64,000 nucleotides of DNA from Calidifontibacter indicus (GCF_003386865.1 NZ_QTUA01000001.1:992001-1056000); one strand, 5' to 3'. Counted from the first letter of the stretch, positions 1 to 9,531 are shown. Numbers and translations are program-made. Notes: a model not told the origin generated them from the sequence alone.

Positions 1-573
1 AAGACCACCCAGATCGAGGCGCTCGCGCAGTGGTTGCGCGCGCAGGGGCGCACCGTGCTGCTCACCCGCGAGCCGGGCGGCACCGACCTCGGCCGACAGA
101 TCCGGGAGCTGGTGCTGCACGGCGACCATGTCGACCCGCGCGCCGAGGCCTTGTTGTTTGCGGCCGACCGCGCCCACCACATCGCCACGCTGGTGCGTCC
201 GGCGCTCGAGCGCGCCGAGATCGTGCTGCAAGACCGCTACCTCGACTCCTCGATCGCCTACCAGGGGCAGGGACGCGACCTGGTGCCCGACGAGATCCGT
301 GGCCTGTCGATGTGGGCCACCCGGGAGTTGCTGCCCGAGCTCACCGTCGTGCTCGACGTCGACCCGGTGCTCGGTCGCGCCCGCCGTGGCGACGTGCACG
401 ACCGGTTGGAACGCGAGGCCGACGACTTCCACGCCCGGGTGCGGGAGCAGTTCCTCGCGATGGCGCAGACCGCACCCGAGCGCTACCTCGTGCTCGATGC
501 CTCCCTCCCGCGCGACGAGCTCGCCGCGGCGATCCGCGCGCGAGTGGCGCCGTTGATCGGGGCATCGGCATGA
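1..573 (+). CDS. tmk: Thymidylate kinase (5' end cut by window edge)
   Basis: Phosphorylates dTMP to dTDP in dTTP synthesis. The window opens inside the P-loop: the first residues read KTTQIEALAQWL, the end of the usual GxxxxGKTTQ motif, so only the first dozen or so residues are missing. Visible family motifs are LLTREPGGTDLG, the DR(Y) motif in LQDRYLDSSIAYQGQGRDL, and DVDPVLGRARRG near the lid. The stop overlaps the holB start as ATGA, so the two genes are translationally coupled. A tmk-holB pair is the normal actinobacterial arrangement. Confidence 0.95.
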   Translation, partial: KTTQIEALAQWLRAQGRTVLLTREPGGTDLGRQIRELVLHGDHVDPRAEALLFAADRAHHIATLVRPALERAEIVLQDRYLDSSIAYQGQGRDLVPDEIRGLSMWATRELLPELTVVLDVDPVLGRARRGDVHDRLEREADDFHARVREQFLAMAQTAPERYLVLDASLPRDELAAAIRARVAPLIGASA

Positions 574-1727
574 GCGTCGAGACCGCCGCGGGCGTGTGGG
601 CCGACGTCGTCGGGCAGCCCGAGGTCGTCGCCACCCTCGATCGGGCGGTGCGCGAACCGGCCGCGATGACCCACGCGTGGCTGTTCACCGGCCCGCCCGG
701 TTCCGGACGCTCGACGGCGGCGCGGGCGTTCGCGGCGGCGCTGCAGTGCCCGCAGCACGGCTGTGGCACCTGCCGCGAATGCCGCACCGTGCTCGACGGA
801 TCGCACGCCGACCTCACCGTGCTCACCACCCAGGGGCTGTCGATCCAGGTGAAGGACGCCCGCGAACTCGCGCGCGTGGCGCAGCACTCGCCGTCCGTCG
901 GGCCGTGGCAGGTGATCCTCGTCGAGGACGCCGACCGGCTCACCGAACGCGCCGCCGACGCGCTGCTGAAGGCGCTCGAGGAGCCGGTGCCGCGCACCGT
1001 GTGGCTGCTGTGCGCGCCGAGCCTCGAAGACGTCATCATCACCATTCGCAGCCGCAGCCGGCACGTGCGGTTGCGCACGCCGTCCGTCGACGCGGTGGCC
1101 GACCTGCTCGAGCGGCGCGACGGCGTGCCGCGCAGCCAGGGGCTGCTCGCCGCCCACGCCGCGCAGTCGCACGTCGGGTTGGCCAAGCGGTTGGCCAAGG
1201 ACGAAGCGGCCCGGGGGCGCCGCGCCGACACGCTGCGCCTGGCCGGTTCGATCCACTCCCTCGGCGACGCGATGCGTGCCGCCGAGCAACTCGACGGGCT
1301 CGCCAAGCAGGAGTCGTCGGCGTCGGCGTCCGAACGCGATGCGGCCGAGCGGGAACGACTGCTGGAGCAGTTGGGTGCCGACCCGGCCGCCCGCACCCAG
1401 CCGCCGCACGTGCGCTCGCAGCTGGCGGCGCTGGAGAAGGAACAGAAGACCCGCGCGACCCGGATCGGCCGCGACGTCATCGACCGTTCGCTCGTCGACC
1501 TGATGTCGATCTACCGCGACGCCCTGGTGCAACAGACCGGCAGCCCGGTCGAACTCATCAACCAGGACCACCGCGAGCAGGTCGACCGGCTCACCAGCCG
1601 TCCGGCGGAGTCGTTGCTCGGCGCGATGGACGCCATCGGCACCGCCCGCGAACGGATCGCGGCCAACGTGCCGCCGCTGCTGGCGTTGGAAGCGATGATG
1701 ATCGCGCTGCGCACCGAGCGAGACTGA
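570..1727 (+). CDS. holB: DNA polymerase III subunit delta'
   Basis: Clamp-loader subunit of the replicative polymerase, 385 aa from the ATG that overlaps the tmk stop. An open frame continues upstream inside tmk but is only a shadow. Visible are the AAA+ Walker A GPPGSGRS (about residues 41-48), a four-cysteine zinc module CPQHGCGTCREC (about 61-72), and LVEDADRLTERAADALLKALEEP as the Walker B/sensor region. The SRC arginine-finger motif seen in many delta'/tau proteins reads SRS here (IRSRSRHVRL). The C-terminal part is the helical collar domain, and the length is normal for Actinobacteria. Confidence 0.93.
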   Translation: MSVETAAGVWADVVGQPEVVATLDRAVREPAAMTHAWLFTGPPGSGRSTAARAFAAALQCPQHGCGTCRECRTVLDGSHADLTVLTTQGLSIQVKDARELARVAQHSPSVGPWQVILVEDADRLTERAADALLKALEEPVPRTVWLLCAPSLEDVIITIRSRSRHVRLRTPSVDAVADLLERRDGVPRSQGLLAAHAAQSHVGLAKRLAKDEAARGRRADTLRLAGSIHSLGDAMRAAEQLDGLAKQESSASASERDAAERERLLEQLGADPAARTQPPHVRSQLAALEKEQKTRATRIGRDVIDRSLVDLMSIYRDALVQQTGSPVELINQDHREQVDRLTSRPAESLLGAMDAIGTARERIAANVPPLLALEAMMIALRTERD

Positions 1728-1759
1728 GTCACGCCCTCGATGACGTAGCGTTGAGCACC

Positions 1760-3346
1760 ATGAGCCGCTCCTCCCGCCGTGCCCTGCGCCCCGTTGCCGC
1801 CGCGCTGACCGCGTCCGCGCTCGTGTTGTCCGGATGCAGCGGCGGTTCCGGCAACGGCTCGTCGAGTTCGTCCTCCGAGGTGGGGTCGCAGCCCTCCGGT
1901 GGGTCGTCCAGCGCGAGCGGCAGTGCGAGCGCCAGTGGCACGGCGGCGAGCACCGCGGGGCTGCAGAAGTTCTACGACCAGAAGCTGACCTGGTCGAACT
2001 GCGACGGCGTGCAGTGCGCCAAGCTCACCGTGCCGATCGACTACGCGAACCCGTCCGGGCAGACGATCCAGTTGGCGATCTCGAAGGTGCCCGCCAAGGG
2101 CAAGGCGAAGGGCAGCCTGGTGGTCAACCCGGGCGGGCCCGGCGCCAGCGGCTACGACTACGGCGCGGCCGCCGACATGATCGTCACCCCGACCATCCGT
2201 GAGTCCTACGACGTCATCGGGTTCGACCCGCGCGGTGTCGGCCGGTCGGCCCCGATCACCTGCGTCTCCGACGCCGAGATGGACACCATGCTCGGGGTCG
2301 ACCCGACCCCTGACGACAAGGCCGAGGAAACCTCGGTGCAGGCCGAAGTGGGCAAGTTCGCGCAGGCCTGCAAGGACAAGGCCGGCCCGTTGCTGGCCCA
2401 TGTGTCGACCGTCGAGGTGGCGAAGGACGTCGACATCCTGCGGGCCGCGCTCGGCCGCGACAAGCTCGACTACCTCGGCTTCTCCTACGGCACCTTCATC
2501 GGATCGACGTACGCCGACCTGTTCCCCAAGAACGTCGGCCGGCTCGTGCTCGACGGCGTGGTGCCGCCCGACGTCACCTCCGAGGAGATGAACCTCGGCC
2601 AGGCGACCGGTTTCGAACAGGCCACCCGCAGCTACGTCGAGGACTGCATCGCCAAGGGCAACTGCTACCTCGGCAGCACGGTCGACGCCGCGATGAAGCG
2701 GATCAGCGACTTCCTCAAGCAACTCGACGCCAACCCGCTGCCGATCTCCGGGCAGGGACCGGTCACGAAGTTCACCGAGGGGTGGGCGACCCTCGGCCTC
2801 GCGCTCGGGTTCTACTCGCGTGACAGTTGGCCGGGCCTCACCGAGGCGTTGAAGTCGGCGATGGCCGGCGACCCGAACCAGCTGATGGCGATGGCCAACC
2901 AGTACGCCGCCCGGCAACCGAACGGCGCCTACGCCGACAACTCGATGCAGTCGTTCTACGCGGTGTCGTGCCTCGACCGGAAGGCCAGCAGCAACCTCGC
3001 CGACTACGAGAAGTCGGCGGTGGAGTTCGCCAAGCAGGCGCCGACCTGGGGTCGGATGCTGGCCTGGGGTTCGCTGACCTGCGGCGAGTGGAAGGTGCCT
3101 GCCACCGGCAAGGAGCAGCCGGTGAAGGCGCAGGACGCCGGGCCGATCCTGGTCATCGGCAACACCCGTGACCCCGCCACCCCACTGGCGTTCGCGCAGC
3201 GGCTGGCCAAGGAACTCGCGCACGGTCGCCTGCTCACCTACGACGCCGACGGCCACACCGCGTACGGCAAGAGCGAGTGCGTCAACTCCGCCGTCGACGC
3301 CTACCTGCTGAACGGCACGCTGCCGCCCGAGGGTCAGATGTGCTGA
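1760..3346 (+). CDS. Secreted TAP-type alpha/beta-hydrolase lipoprotein (tripeptidyl aminopeptidase family)
   Basis: Predicted exported serine peptidase, 528 aa. It begins with a lipoprotein signal peptide with lipobox LVLSGC (Cys about residue 26), followed by a long Ser/Gly linker. The alpha/beta-hydrolase core shows the oxyanion region VVNPGGPGASG, the nucleophile elbow GFSYGTF, and in the C-terminal TAP-like domain the Asp in GNTRDPATP and the His in DADGHTAYG. The family removes N-terminal tripeptides or hydrolyses small esters, and the substrate here cannot be told. It follows holB by 32 bases on the same strand and may share its transcript. ATG 1760 was chosen because it gives the complete signal peptide. 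Confidence 0.88.
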   Translation: MSRSSRRALRPVAAALTASALVLSGCSGGSGNGSSSSSSEVGSQPSGGSSSASGSASASGTAASTAGLQKFYDQKLTWSNCDGVQCAKLTVPIDYANPSGQTIQLAISKVPAKGKAKGSLVVNPGGPGASGYDYGAAADMIVTPTIRESYDVIGFDPRGVGRSAPITCVSDAEMDTMLGVDPTPDDKAEETSVQAEVGKFAQACKDKAGPLLAHVSTVEVAKDVDILRAALGRDKLDYLGFSYGTFIGSTYADLFPKNVGRLVLDGVVPPDVTSEEMNLGQATGFEQATRSYVEDCIAKGNCYLGSTVDAAMKRISDFLKQLDANPLPISGQGPVTKFTEGWATLGLALGFYSRDSWPGLTEALKSAMAGDPNQLMAMANQYAARQPNGAYADNSMQSFYAVSCLDRKASSNLADYEKSAVEFAKQAPTWGRMLAWGSLTCGEWKVPATGKEQPVKAQDAGPILVIGNTRDPATPLAFAQRLAKELAHGRLLTYDADGHTAYGKSECVNSAVDAYLLNGTLPPEGQMC

Positions 3347-3465
3347 CCGCGTCCGCCTGAACGACCCGGCTCGGCCCCACCCCAACCGCAGCGTTCGCAA
3401 TGGGTGGCGGGGGTGTTGGCTGACCGGCGTCGGTGCACGCGGCACCTCCCCGTACGGTTGGCGCC

Positions 3466-4107
3466 GTGAGTTTGCGACCGGTCGCCCTGTTCGATTTCGA
3501 CGGCACGCTGGCGGACACCATCCCGCTCATCGTGCAGTCCTTCCACCACACCCTCGCGACCTCCGGGCTGCCCGCGGTCGACGACGTCGAGGCCCGGTCG
3601 TGGATCGGCCGGCCGTTGCAGCCGGTGCTCGAGGACCGTTACCCCGGACGCGGCGCCGAGCTCACCGCCACCTACCGCGAGTGGAACCTCGCCAACCACG
3701 ACGAACTCATCGAGTCGGTGCCGGGCATGCCGGAGCTGCTGAACGCACTGACAGACGGTGGCATCCGGCTCGGCGTGGTGTCGTCGAAGAAGGCCGAGAC
3801 CGTGCGGCAGGGGTTGCGGGTGGTCGGCCTGGCCGACCAGATCGACGTGCTCGCCGGCATGGACGAGACGCCGAGGCACAAGCCCGACCCGCAGCCGCTT
3901 CTGTACGCCGCCCAGCGCCTGGGCGTCGCGCCGTCCGATTGCGTCTACATCGGCGACGCGGACGTCGACGTGCTCGCCGCCCGCGCCGCCGGCATGTACG
4001 CGATCGCGGTCACCTGGGGAGCCGGCACGGCCGAGGTGCTGCGGGGCAGCGAACCCGACGCGCTGGTCGATTCCGTCGACGAACTGCGCGATCTGCTCCT
4101 GCGCTGA
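3466..4107 (+). CDS. HAD-family hydrolase, phosphoglycolate phosphatase/PpaX-like
   Basis: 213 aa, cytosolic phosphatase of HAD subfamily IA. Motif I is FDFDGTLADT close to the N-terminus, motif II is VVSSKK, the conserved lysine lies in RHKPDPQPLL, and motif IV is YIGDADVDVLAA. A helical cap sits between motifs I and II. The substrate could be phosphoglycolate, pyrophosphate or a sugar phosphate, and nothing nearby decides this. GTG 3466 is preferred because it puts motif I about eight residues from the start. An in-frame ATG 33 bases upstream would add an unlikely leader. A strong terminator follows the gene. Confidence 0.87.
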   Translation: MSLRPVALFDFDGTLADTIPLIVQSFHHTLATSGLPAVDDVEARSWIGRPLQPVLEDRYPGRGAELTATYREWNLANHDELIESVPGMPELLNALTDGGIRLGVVSSKKAETVRQGLRVVGLADQIDVLAGMDETPRHKPDPQPLLYAAQRLGVAPSDCVYIGDADVDVLAARAAGMYAIAVTWGAGTAEVLRGSEPDALVDSVDELRDLLLR

Positions 4108-4180
4108 CCTCGTTCCACCCCTGGCCGCGCAGCCCCACAGGCCCCGCCAACCCCGTTTGCGGGAGGGGAGGGCATGGAAA

Positions 4181-4204
4181 AGGCCCCCGGCGAACCGGGG
4201 GCCT
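4181..4204. terminator. Bidirectional rho-independent terminator
   Basis: Perfect stem AGGCCCCCGG / CCGGGGGCCT with loop CGAA. On the plus strand it is followed by TTCT, and on the minus strand by TTTT. It lies between the HAD gene (plus) and the tRNA-Thr gene (minus), so it can end both transcripts. Confidence 0.85.
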
Positions 4205-4216
4205 TTCTGTCTCGTG

Positions 4217-4290
4217 AGCCGCTTGTCGGAATCGAACCGACGACCTATTCATTACGAGTGAATCGCTCTGGCCAACTGAGCTAAAGCGGC
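4217..4290 (-). tRNA. tRNA-Thr(CGT)
   Basis: The minus strand folds as a complete cloverleaf: acceptor GCCGCTT/AAGCGGC, D-arm GCTC...GAGC, anticodon stem ATTCA/TGAAT around loop CTCGTAA (anticodon CGT, codon ACG), and T-arm GTCGG TTCGAAT CCGAC. No CCA is encoded and no intron is seen. It reads codon ACG, which should be frequent in this high-GC genome. Confidence 0.96.
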
Positions 4291-4488
4291 GCCGCATCCG
4301 GGTGCGCGCGAGGCGTACGGATGCGATCAGCGAGTATACGCGGCGACCCCACTTCCACCGAATCGGCACGACCCGACGGTCGACGGACCTCGCGCCGACC
4401 CTGGGCCGACCCCGCGCCGACCCCGCCTCGACTCGCCGCGACGGTGGGCACCGTCGCGGCGACGGCGTCCGCCTGCGATCATCGAAGG

Positions 4489-4719
4489 GTGAATCAGCTC
4501 GCTGCCTTGACCACGAAGACGTCCGCATTGGGGATGGGGACGACCTTCATTCTCTTTTCGATGGGTTTCGTCGTGATCTTCGTCGCGATGGTGATGATCG
4601 GTGAGCAGCGCAACAAGAACAAGCCGCGTCAGGAGCCGATTCGCACCCCGGTGTTGCGGGCGAAGGACGCCGAACGCGAGCGGCGCGCCCGCGAGCAGGG
4701 CAAGTTCGACGGCCAGTAG
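4489..4719 (+). CDS. Small single-pass membrane protein
   Basis: 76 aa from GTG 4489; I do not recognise a family. One strongly hydrophobic segment, roughly residues 17-37 (TTFILFSMGFVVIFVAMVMIG), is followed by a basic, highly charged tail rich in Arg, Lys and Glu, so the C-terminus probably faces the cytoplasm. An in-frame ATG at about codon 16 would remove part of the N-terminus. It ends 3 bases before the convergent hydrolase gene. No partner is suggested by context. Confidence 0.6.
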   Translation: MNQLAALTTKTSALGMGTTFILFSMGFVVIFVAMVMIGEQRNKNKPRQEPIRTPVLRAKDAERERRAREQGKFDGQ

Positions 4720-4722
4720 TCG

Positions 4723-5616
4723 TCAGCCGCGGATGCGTTCCAGGATCGCGTCGGCCACTTCGTCCGGACGGCGCTCGGGCAGCCAGTGCCCGACCTCGAG
4801 TTCGACGAACCGGTAGGGCCCTGCAACGTATTCGGCCGTCTTCTTCGCGGCGGCCTCACCGAGGGCGACGTCCTTGCGACCCCAGACGTAGGTGGTCGGC
4901 ACCTGAACGGGCTGGGACATCCCGCCGCCCGACGAGCTCGACGAACTAGTGGCACCCGTGCCGCCCGGCTTGCGCGACCCGATGCCGAGCATCGACTTCG
5001 CCAACGCGCGGTACCAGTTGATCGGCCCGCGCAACGACTCCGGTGTCGCGAACCGCTCGACGTACGGGCGGGCCTGCTCGGCCGGCAACCCGCTCGGGGT
5101 GAACAGCCGCTCCTGCAGCCGTCCGGCGAGCACGCGCTCGGGCAGCCACGGCAACTGGAACGCACCCATGTACCAACTGTTCTTCCACTGACCGCCGTGC
5201 CGCATCGCCCACTGCATCGCGGTCGGGTGCGGGGTCGACAGCACGGTGAGCGTCGCCACCCGCTCGGGCAGGAAGGTCGCGACGGCCCAGGCGACCGCGC
5301 CGCCCCAGTCGTGGCCGACCAGGTGCACCTGCTGCGCCCCGCTGGCGTTGATCAGCGCGGCGACGTCGGCCACCAGGGCGCGCATCGAGTACGCCGACAC
5401 GGCCGTCGGGCTGGCACCGGGGGAGTAGCCACGCTGGTCGGGAGCCAGGGTGCGGTAGCCGGCCGCGTTGAGACGGTCCGACACTTCTTTCCAAGCAGTG
5501 CGATCCTGGGGGAAGCCGTGCAGCAGGACCACCACCTCCGGATCGGATCCTGAGGTTTCGTGCGGGCCGCTGTCGGTGACGTCGAAGACGAGTCCGTCGC
5601 GTTCGAAGGTGTGCAT
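4723..5616 (-). CDS. Alpha/beta-hydrolase, epoxide hydrolase/haloalkane dehalogenase-like
   Basis: 297 aa, cytosolic, no signal peptide. Oxyanion motif HGFPQDRTAW, nucleophile elbow VGHDWGGAVAW with Asp as nucleophile rather than Ser, and the catalytic His in LEVGHWLPERRP. A cap domain (about residues 140-220) contains a Ser-rich insertion, GATSSSSSSGGG, which is unusual for the family. An Asp nucleophile in HDWGG is typical of epoxide hydrolases and dehalogenases. The ring-opening tyrosines cannot be assigned confidently, so the substrate is open. It is divergent from the MFS gene, with about 35 bases between start codons. Confidence 0.85.
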   Translation of the reverse strand: MHTFERDGLVFDVTDSGPHETSGSDPEVVVLLHGFPQDRTAWKEVSDRLNAAGYRTLAPDQRGYSPGASPTAVSAYSMRALVADVAALINASGAQQVHLVGHDWGGAVAWAVATFLPERVATLTVLSTPHPTAMQWAMRHGGQWKNSWYMGAFQLPWLPERVLAGRLQERLFTPSGLPAEQARPYVERFATPESLRGPINWYRALAKSMLGIGSRKPGGTGATSSSSSSGGGMSQPVQVPTTYVWGRKDVALGEAAAKKTAEYVAGPYRFVELEVGHWLPERRPDEVADAILERIRG

Positions 5617-5651
5617 GCCTTGAGCGTGCCATGCATGAACGGAGGCAGGAA

Positions 5652-6977
5652 GTGAACAGCGCGGCGCTCGCGTACCCCATTGGTGGTCGACGGGCCTGGG
5701 CGGTGTGGGGCGCGGCCCTGCTCGTCTACGTACTCGCGGTGTTCCACCGGTCTTCGCTCGGCGTCGCCGGTGTGCTCGCGGCCGAGCGATTCCACATCAC
5801 CTCCGCCCAGCTGGCGACCTTCACGATGGTGCAGTTGCTCGTCTACGCGGTGATGCAGGTGCCGGTCGGCGCGATGCTCGACAGGTTCGGGTCGCGCGCG
5901 CTGCTGGGCGCCGGACTGCTGCTCATGACGCTCGCCCAGTTCGGGTTCGCCTTCGCGCACTCGTTCGGCGCCGGTGTGGTCGCGCGCGTGTTCGTCGGGA
6001 TGGGCGACGCGATGGTGTTCGTGTCGGTGCTGCGCCTGGTGGCGCTGTGGTTCCCGCCGACGAAGTCGGGCATGGTCACCCAGGCCACCGGTTGGGCGGG
6101 CCAGGTCGGCGCGATCGTCGCGGCCGGTCCGCTGGCGAGCGCGCTGAGCAACTTCGGCTGGGAGACGTCGTTCCTCATCGCCGCCGGCTCCGGCGTGGTG
6201 ATCGCGGCGATCATGTTCGCGGTCGTCAAGGACACCCCGTTCCTCGACAACTCCCGCACCGAGATGCGGATGAGCGCCGTCGGCCGCGCGCTGCAGGCTG
6301 CGTGGAAGACCACCGCCACCCAGCTCGGGCTGTGGTGCCACTTCACCGCGCAGTTCAGCTCGACCGTGTTCGCGATGATCTGGGGCTTCCCCTACCTCAC
6401 CGTCGGCCTCGGCTTCAGCTCCGGCCAAGCCAGCGCCCTGCTGAGCCTCATGGTGGTGACCGGCATCCTGGTGTCGCCGTTCATCGGCGGCTTCGCCGCG
6501 CGCTTCCCCTACTCACGCTCGTCGCTGGTGCTCGGGGTCGTGATCAGCATCGTGACCACCTGGACGGTGGTGCTGGTCTGGCCCGGTCGCCCGCCGACCG
6601 CGCTGGTGGTGCTGGTGTGTGTATTGGTGTCCGCGGGCGGTCCGGGGTCGATGGTCGGGTTCGACCTGGCCCGCACCTTCAACCCGCCCGACCGCATCGG
6701 GTCGGCCACCGGCATCGTCAACGTCGGCGGGTTCACCGCGTCGCTGTGCACCGTGGTGCTCATCGGTCTGGTGATCGACCACGTCTCGCCGGGCGGACCC
6801 TCTAGCTGGAACCTCGACAGTTTCCGCGCCGCGTGGTGCGTGCAGTACCTCGTCTGGGGCATCGGTCTCTTCCAGATCTTCCGGCTGCGCCGCAAGGTGC
6901 GCGCCGAGATCGACGCCGACCCCGACGTCGACGACGCGCTGCGGCGGCGCTTCTCCCAGCGCGTCCGAGGCCAGTGA
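5652..6977 (+). CDS. Major facilitator superfamily transporter
   Basis: 441 aa with twelve predicted hydrophobic segments, an inner-membrane secondary transporter. The loop between TM2 and TM3 has the MFS signature in the form GAMLDRFGSRALLGAG. A central cytoplasmic loop (DNSRTEMRMSAVGR, about residues 195-215) separates the two six-helix halves, and the C-terminus is charged. GTG 5652 was chosen because GGAGGCAGGA directly precedes it. The substrate is unknown; the fold is closer to nitrate/nitrite or organic-anion type MFS proteins than to drug-efflux DHA1 proteins, but this is weak. Confidence 0.85.
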   Translation: MNSAALAYPIGGRRAWAVWGAALLVYVLAVFHRSSLGVAGVLAAERFHITSAQLATFTMVQLLVYAVMQVPVGAMLDRFGSRALLGAGLLLMTLAQFGFAFAHSFGAGVVARVFVGMGDAMVFVSVLRLVALWFPPTKSGMVTQATGWAGQVGAIVAAGPLASALSNFGWETSFLIAAGSGVVIAAIMFAVVKDTPFLDNSRTEMRMSAVGRALQAAWKTTATQLGLWCHFTAQFSSTVFAMIWGFPYLTVGLGFSSGQASALLSLMVVTGILVSPFIGGFAARFPYSRSSLVLGVVISIVTTWTVVLVWPGRPPTALVVLVCVLVSAGGPGSMVGFDLARTFNPPDRIGSATGIVNVGGFTASLCTVVLIGLVIDHVSPGGPSSWNLDSFRAAWCVQYLVWGIGLFQIFRLRRKVRAEIDADPDVDDALRRRFSQRVRGQ

Positions 6978-7067
6978 ACCGGTGCTGAACCGGCACTGAG
7001 ACCACCCGGCCGGGCCGTCTAGGCTCGGGTGCGTTCGTTGCTCGCGCCGTCCGGAAAGGGGGAGTCG

Positions 7068-8483
7068 ATGCTCAAACGCGTGCTTGCCGGCAGCACCGTC
7101 GTCGTGCTCGCCGTCGCCGGTTACGGCGCACTGGACGTCTACGACAAGGTGCCCGGCATCCTCACCTTGGCCGACGCCAAGCCGGAGCCGGTGCCGCTGC
7201 CGTCGCAGACCACACCGGCTCCGTCGGTGGCCGCGCCGACCCCGCCGTCCGTGCCCGCCGTCGCCGGCACGGTCAGCGCGGCGATGCCGACCGCCGCCCA
7301 GGTGTCTGCGGCGGTGAAGGCACCGCTCGCGGCGAAGGGCTTCCTCAAGGACACCGCCGTGGTGATCCGCGACGGCGCCACCGGCACCGTGTTGTTCGAC
7401 CAGGGCGGCACCCGCGCGCTGACCCCGGCCTCGACCACCAAGCTGCTGGCGGCCTGGGCCGTTGCCACCACGATGGACCTCGACCAGCCGTTCACCACCC
7501 GGGTCGTCGGCACCGGCGACCAGCTCGTGCTCGTCGCGGGCGGCGACACCCTGCTGGCACCGGGCAAGGGTGACCCCGACCAGATCGTCGGCCACGCCGG
7601 TGTCGCCGATCTGGCCGACCAGGTCGCCGCGACGCTGCGCCGACAGGGCCGCAGCACGGTCACCCTCGGTCTCGACACCACCTCGTACGCGCCCGGTCCC
7701 GACGCCGTGCCGGGCTGGGAGCCGGGGTTCCTGGCGCAGGGATTCACCGCCCGCATCGCACAACTCGGGCTGTCGACGCAGCGCTCCAACCCGCCCGAGC
7801 CGGCTGCCGCCGACCCGAACAAGTCGGTGCAGGCCGAACTCGTCAAGCAACTCAAGGCACGCGGCATCACCGCCACGGCCGGCCCGAACGCCGCCGCACC
7901 GTCCGGCGCCACCGAGCTGGGCGCGGTGCGCTCCGCACCGTTGATCGACGTGCTCGGCCAGGCGATGCGCGACAGCGACAACGCGATGATCGAGTCGCTC
8001 ACCCGCGCGGCCGCGTTCAAAGCCGGCGTGCCGGGCGACAACACGTCGGTGAACAACTGGGTCGTCTCGGTGTTGAAGAAGGACGGGTTCGACGTCACCG
8101 GGGTGAAGCTGGCCGACGTGTGCGGGCTCGCCGCCGGCACCACGATTCCGGCGAAGCTGCTCAGCGACATCGTCGTCGCCGGCACCACCGGCAAGAGCCG
8201 GCCCTTCGCCGAGGTGCTCGCCCGCGAATCGGTCGCCGGGTGGAACGGCACGCTGCACGACCGCTACTACCTCGACACCAACAAGTCCGCGGCGGGCGAG
8301 GTGCGCGCCAAGACCGGCAGCCTGCCCGACGTGAGTTCGCTGGCCGGCACCGTCGTCACCGACGGCGGACGGCTGCTGGTGTTCTCGATCATCACCAACG
8401 GGCCGATGAGCGCCGGCGCTTGGCCGGTGCGTGTCGCGATCGACAACACGGTCGCGGCGCTCGCTGCGCTGCCGGCAACGTAG
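7068..8483 (+). CDS. dacB: D-alanyl-D-alanine carboxypeptidase/endopeptidase (PBP4 type, peptidase S13)
   Basis: Trims or cleaves peptidoglycan cross-links outside the membrane; 471 aa. The N-terminal hydrophobic segment (about residues 5-20) acts as signal or anchor, followed by a Pro/Ala linker. The three penicillin-binding motifs are visible: STTK (about residue 122), SDN in MRDSDNAMIE (about 303) and KTG in RAKTGSLPD (about 415). Strong Shine-Dalgarno GGAAAGGGGGAG precedes ATG 7068; an upstream GTG in frame lacks one. It heads the cluster that runs into the DUF2342 protein, tilS, hpt and ftsH, a typical actinobacterial order. Confidence 0.9.
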   Translation: MLKRVLAGSTVVVLAVAGYGALDVYDKVPGILTLADAKPEPVPLPSQTTPAPSVAAPTPPSVPAVAGTVSAAMPTAAQVSAAVKAPLAAKGFLKDTAVVIRDGATGTVLFDQGGTRALTPASTTKLLAAWAVATTMDLDQPFTTRVVGTGDQLVLVAGGDTLLAPGKGDPDQIVGHAGVADLADQVAATLRRQGRSTVTLGLDTTSYAPGPDAVPGWEPGFLAQGFTARIAQLGLSTQRSNPPEPAAADPNKSVQAELVKQLKARGITATAGPNAAAPSGATELGAVRSAPLIDVLGQAMRDSDNAMIESLTRAAAFKAGVPGDNTSVNNWVVSVLKKDGFDVTGVKLADVCGLAAGTTIPAKLLSDIVVAGTTGKSRPFAEVLARESVAGWNGTLHDRYYLDTNKSAAGEVRAKTGSLPDVSSLAGTVVTDGGRLLVFSIITNGPMSAGAWPVRVAIDNTVAALAALPAT

Positions 8484-8493
8484 GTTGGCCGAC

Positions 8494-9531
8494 ATGTCGT
8501 ACGTCGATTGGAACACCGCCCGCAGCATCGGACGCCGGGTCGCCGGTGACGGCCCGCAGGTCAGCGTCGGCGAGGCCCACGCGATCACCGAAGACCTGCG
8601 CATCGCCGCCCAGCGGGCCCACGAACCGGTCGCCTCGACCGCGCGGCTCGACACCACGGGCAAGCCCGACTCGCCGGTGCACGTGGTCGACCGCTCCACC
8701 TGGATCGACGTCAACGTCTCCTCCTTCGCGGCGCTCACCGACCCGGTGATGGACAAGCTGCTCAGCACGCGGGCGCTCGGACAGGCCGGCCGGGCGGTCA
8801 CCTCCCGCATCTCGGGTGCGCAGGCGGGCGGGCTGCTCGGGTTCGTGTCGTCGAAGGTGCTCGGACAGTACGACCTCGCGCCCGACAACCAGCCGAGCTT
8901 GCTGCTCGTCGCGCCGAATATCGTTGCGGCCGAACGCGAACTCGGGGTCGACAGCCACGACTTCCGGCTCTGGGTGTGCCTGCACGAGGAGACCCACCGG
9001 GTGCAGTTCACCGCCGTGCCGTGGCTGCGCGAACACGTCATCGAGCAGTCGCGCGCGATGCTCGTCGACCTCGTGCCCGACAGCGAGGCCATGCCAGACC
9101 GGCTCAAGGAGATCGCCGCCCGGTTGCCGGCCGCGATCAAGGAGGGCGGCACGGGGCTCGCCGACATCTTCGCCACTCCCGAGCAGCGCGAACGGCTCGC
9201 CGACATGACCGCGGTGATGTCGCTGCTGGAAGGGCACGCCGACGTCGTCATGGACGACGTGGGTCCGCAGGTCGTGCCGAGCGTCGAGCAGATCCGCGCC
9301 AAGTTCGACCGCCGCCGACAGGGCCGCGGACAACTCGACCGGCTGCTGCGCCGACTGCTCGGCCTGGAGGCCAAGATGCGGCAGTACCGCGACGGCGCGG
9401 TCTTCTGCCGCGCGGTGCAGGACCAGGTCGGCGTCGATGGGTTCAACCAGATCTGGACGTCGCCCGAGACCCTGCCGAAGGCACGCGAGATCACCGAGCC
9501 GCAACTGTGGCTGCAGCGTGTCCATGGCTGA
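8494..9531 (+). CDS. DUF2342 zinc-dependent metalloprotease-like protein
   Basis: 345 aa. The signature is HEETHRVQF (about residues 160-168), the HExxH zinc-binding helix of the DUF2342 family, often annotated as F420-biosynthesis-associated protein although a direct role in F420 synthesis is unproven. A second conserved stretch, MSLLEGHADVVMDDVG, carries the likely third ligand region. There is no signal peptide. It sits between the dacB-like gene and tilS, as in many actinobacteria, 10 bases after the dacB stop. ATG 8494 begins the conserved MSYVDWNTARSIG. Confidence 0.85.
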   Translation: MSYVDWNTARSIGRRVAGDGPQVSVGEAHAITEDLRIAAQRAHEPVASTARLDTTGKPDSPVHVVDRSTWIDVNVSSFAALTDPVMDKLLSTRALGQAGRAVTSRISGAQAGGLLGFVSSKVLGQYDLAPDNQPSLLLVAPNIVAAERELGVDSHDFRLWVCLHEETHRVQFTAVPWLREHVIEQSRAMLVDLVPDSEAMPDRLKEIAARLPAAIKEGGTGLADIFATPEQRERLADMTAVMSLLEGHADVVMDDVGPQVVPSVEQIRAKFDRRRQGRGQLDRLLRRLLGLEAKMRQYRDGAVFCRAVQDQVGVDGFNQIWTSPETLPKAREITEPQLWLQRVHG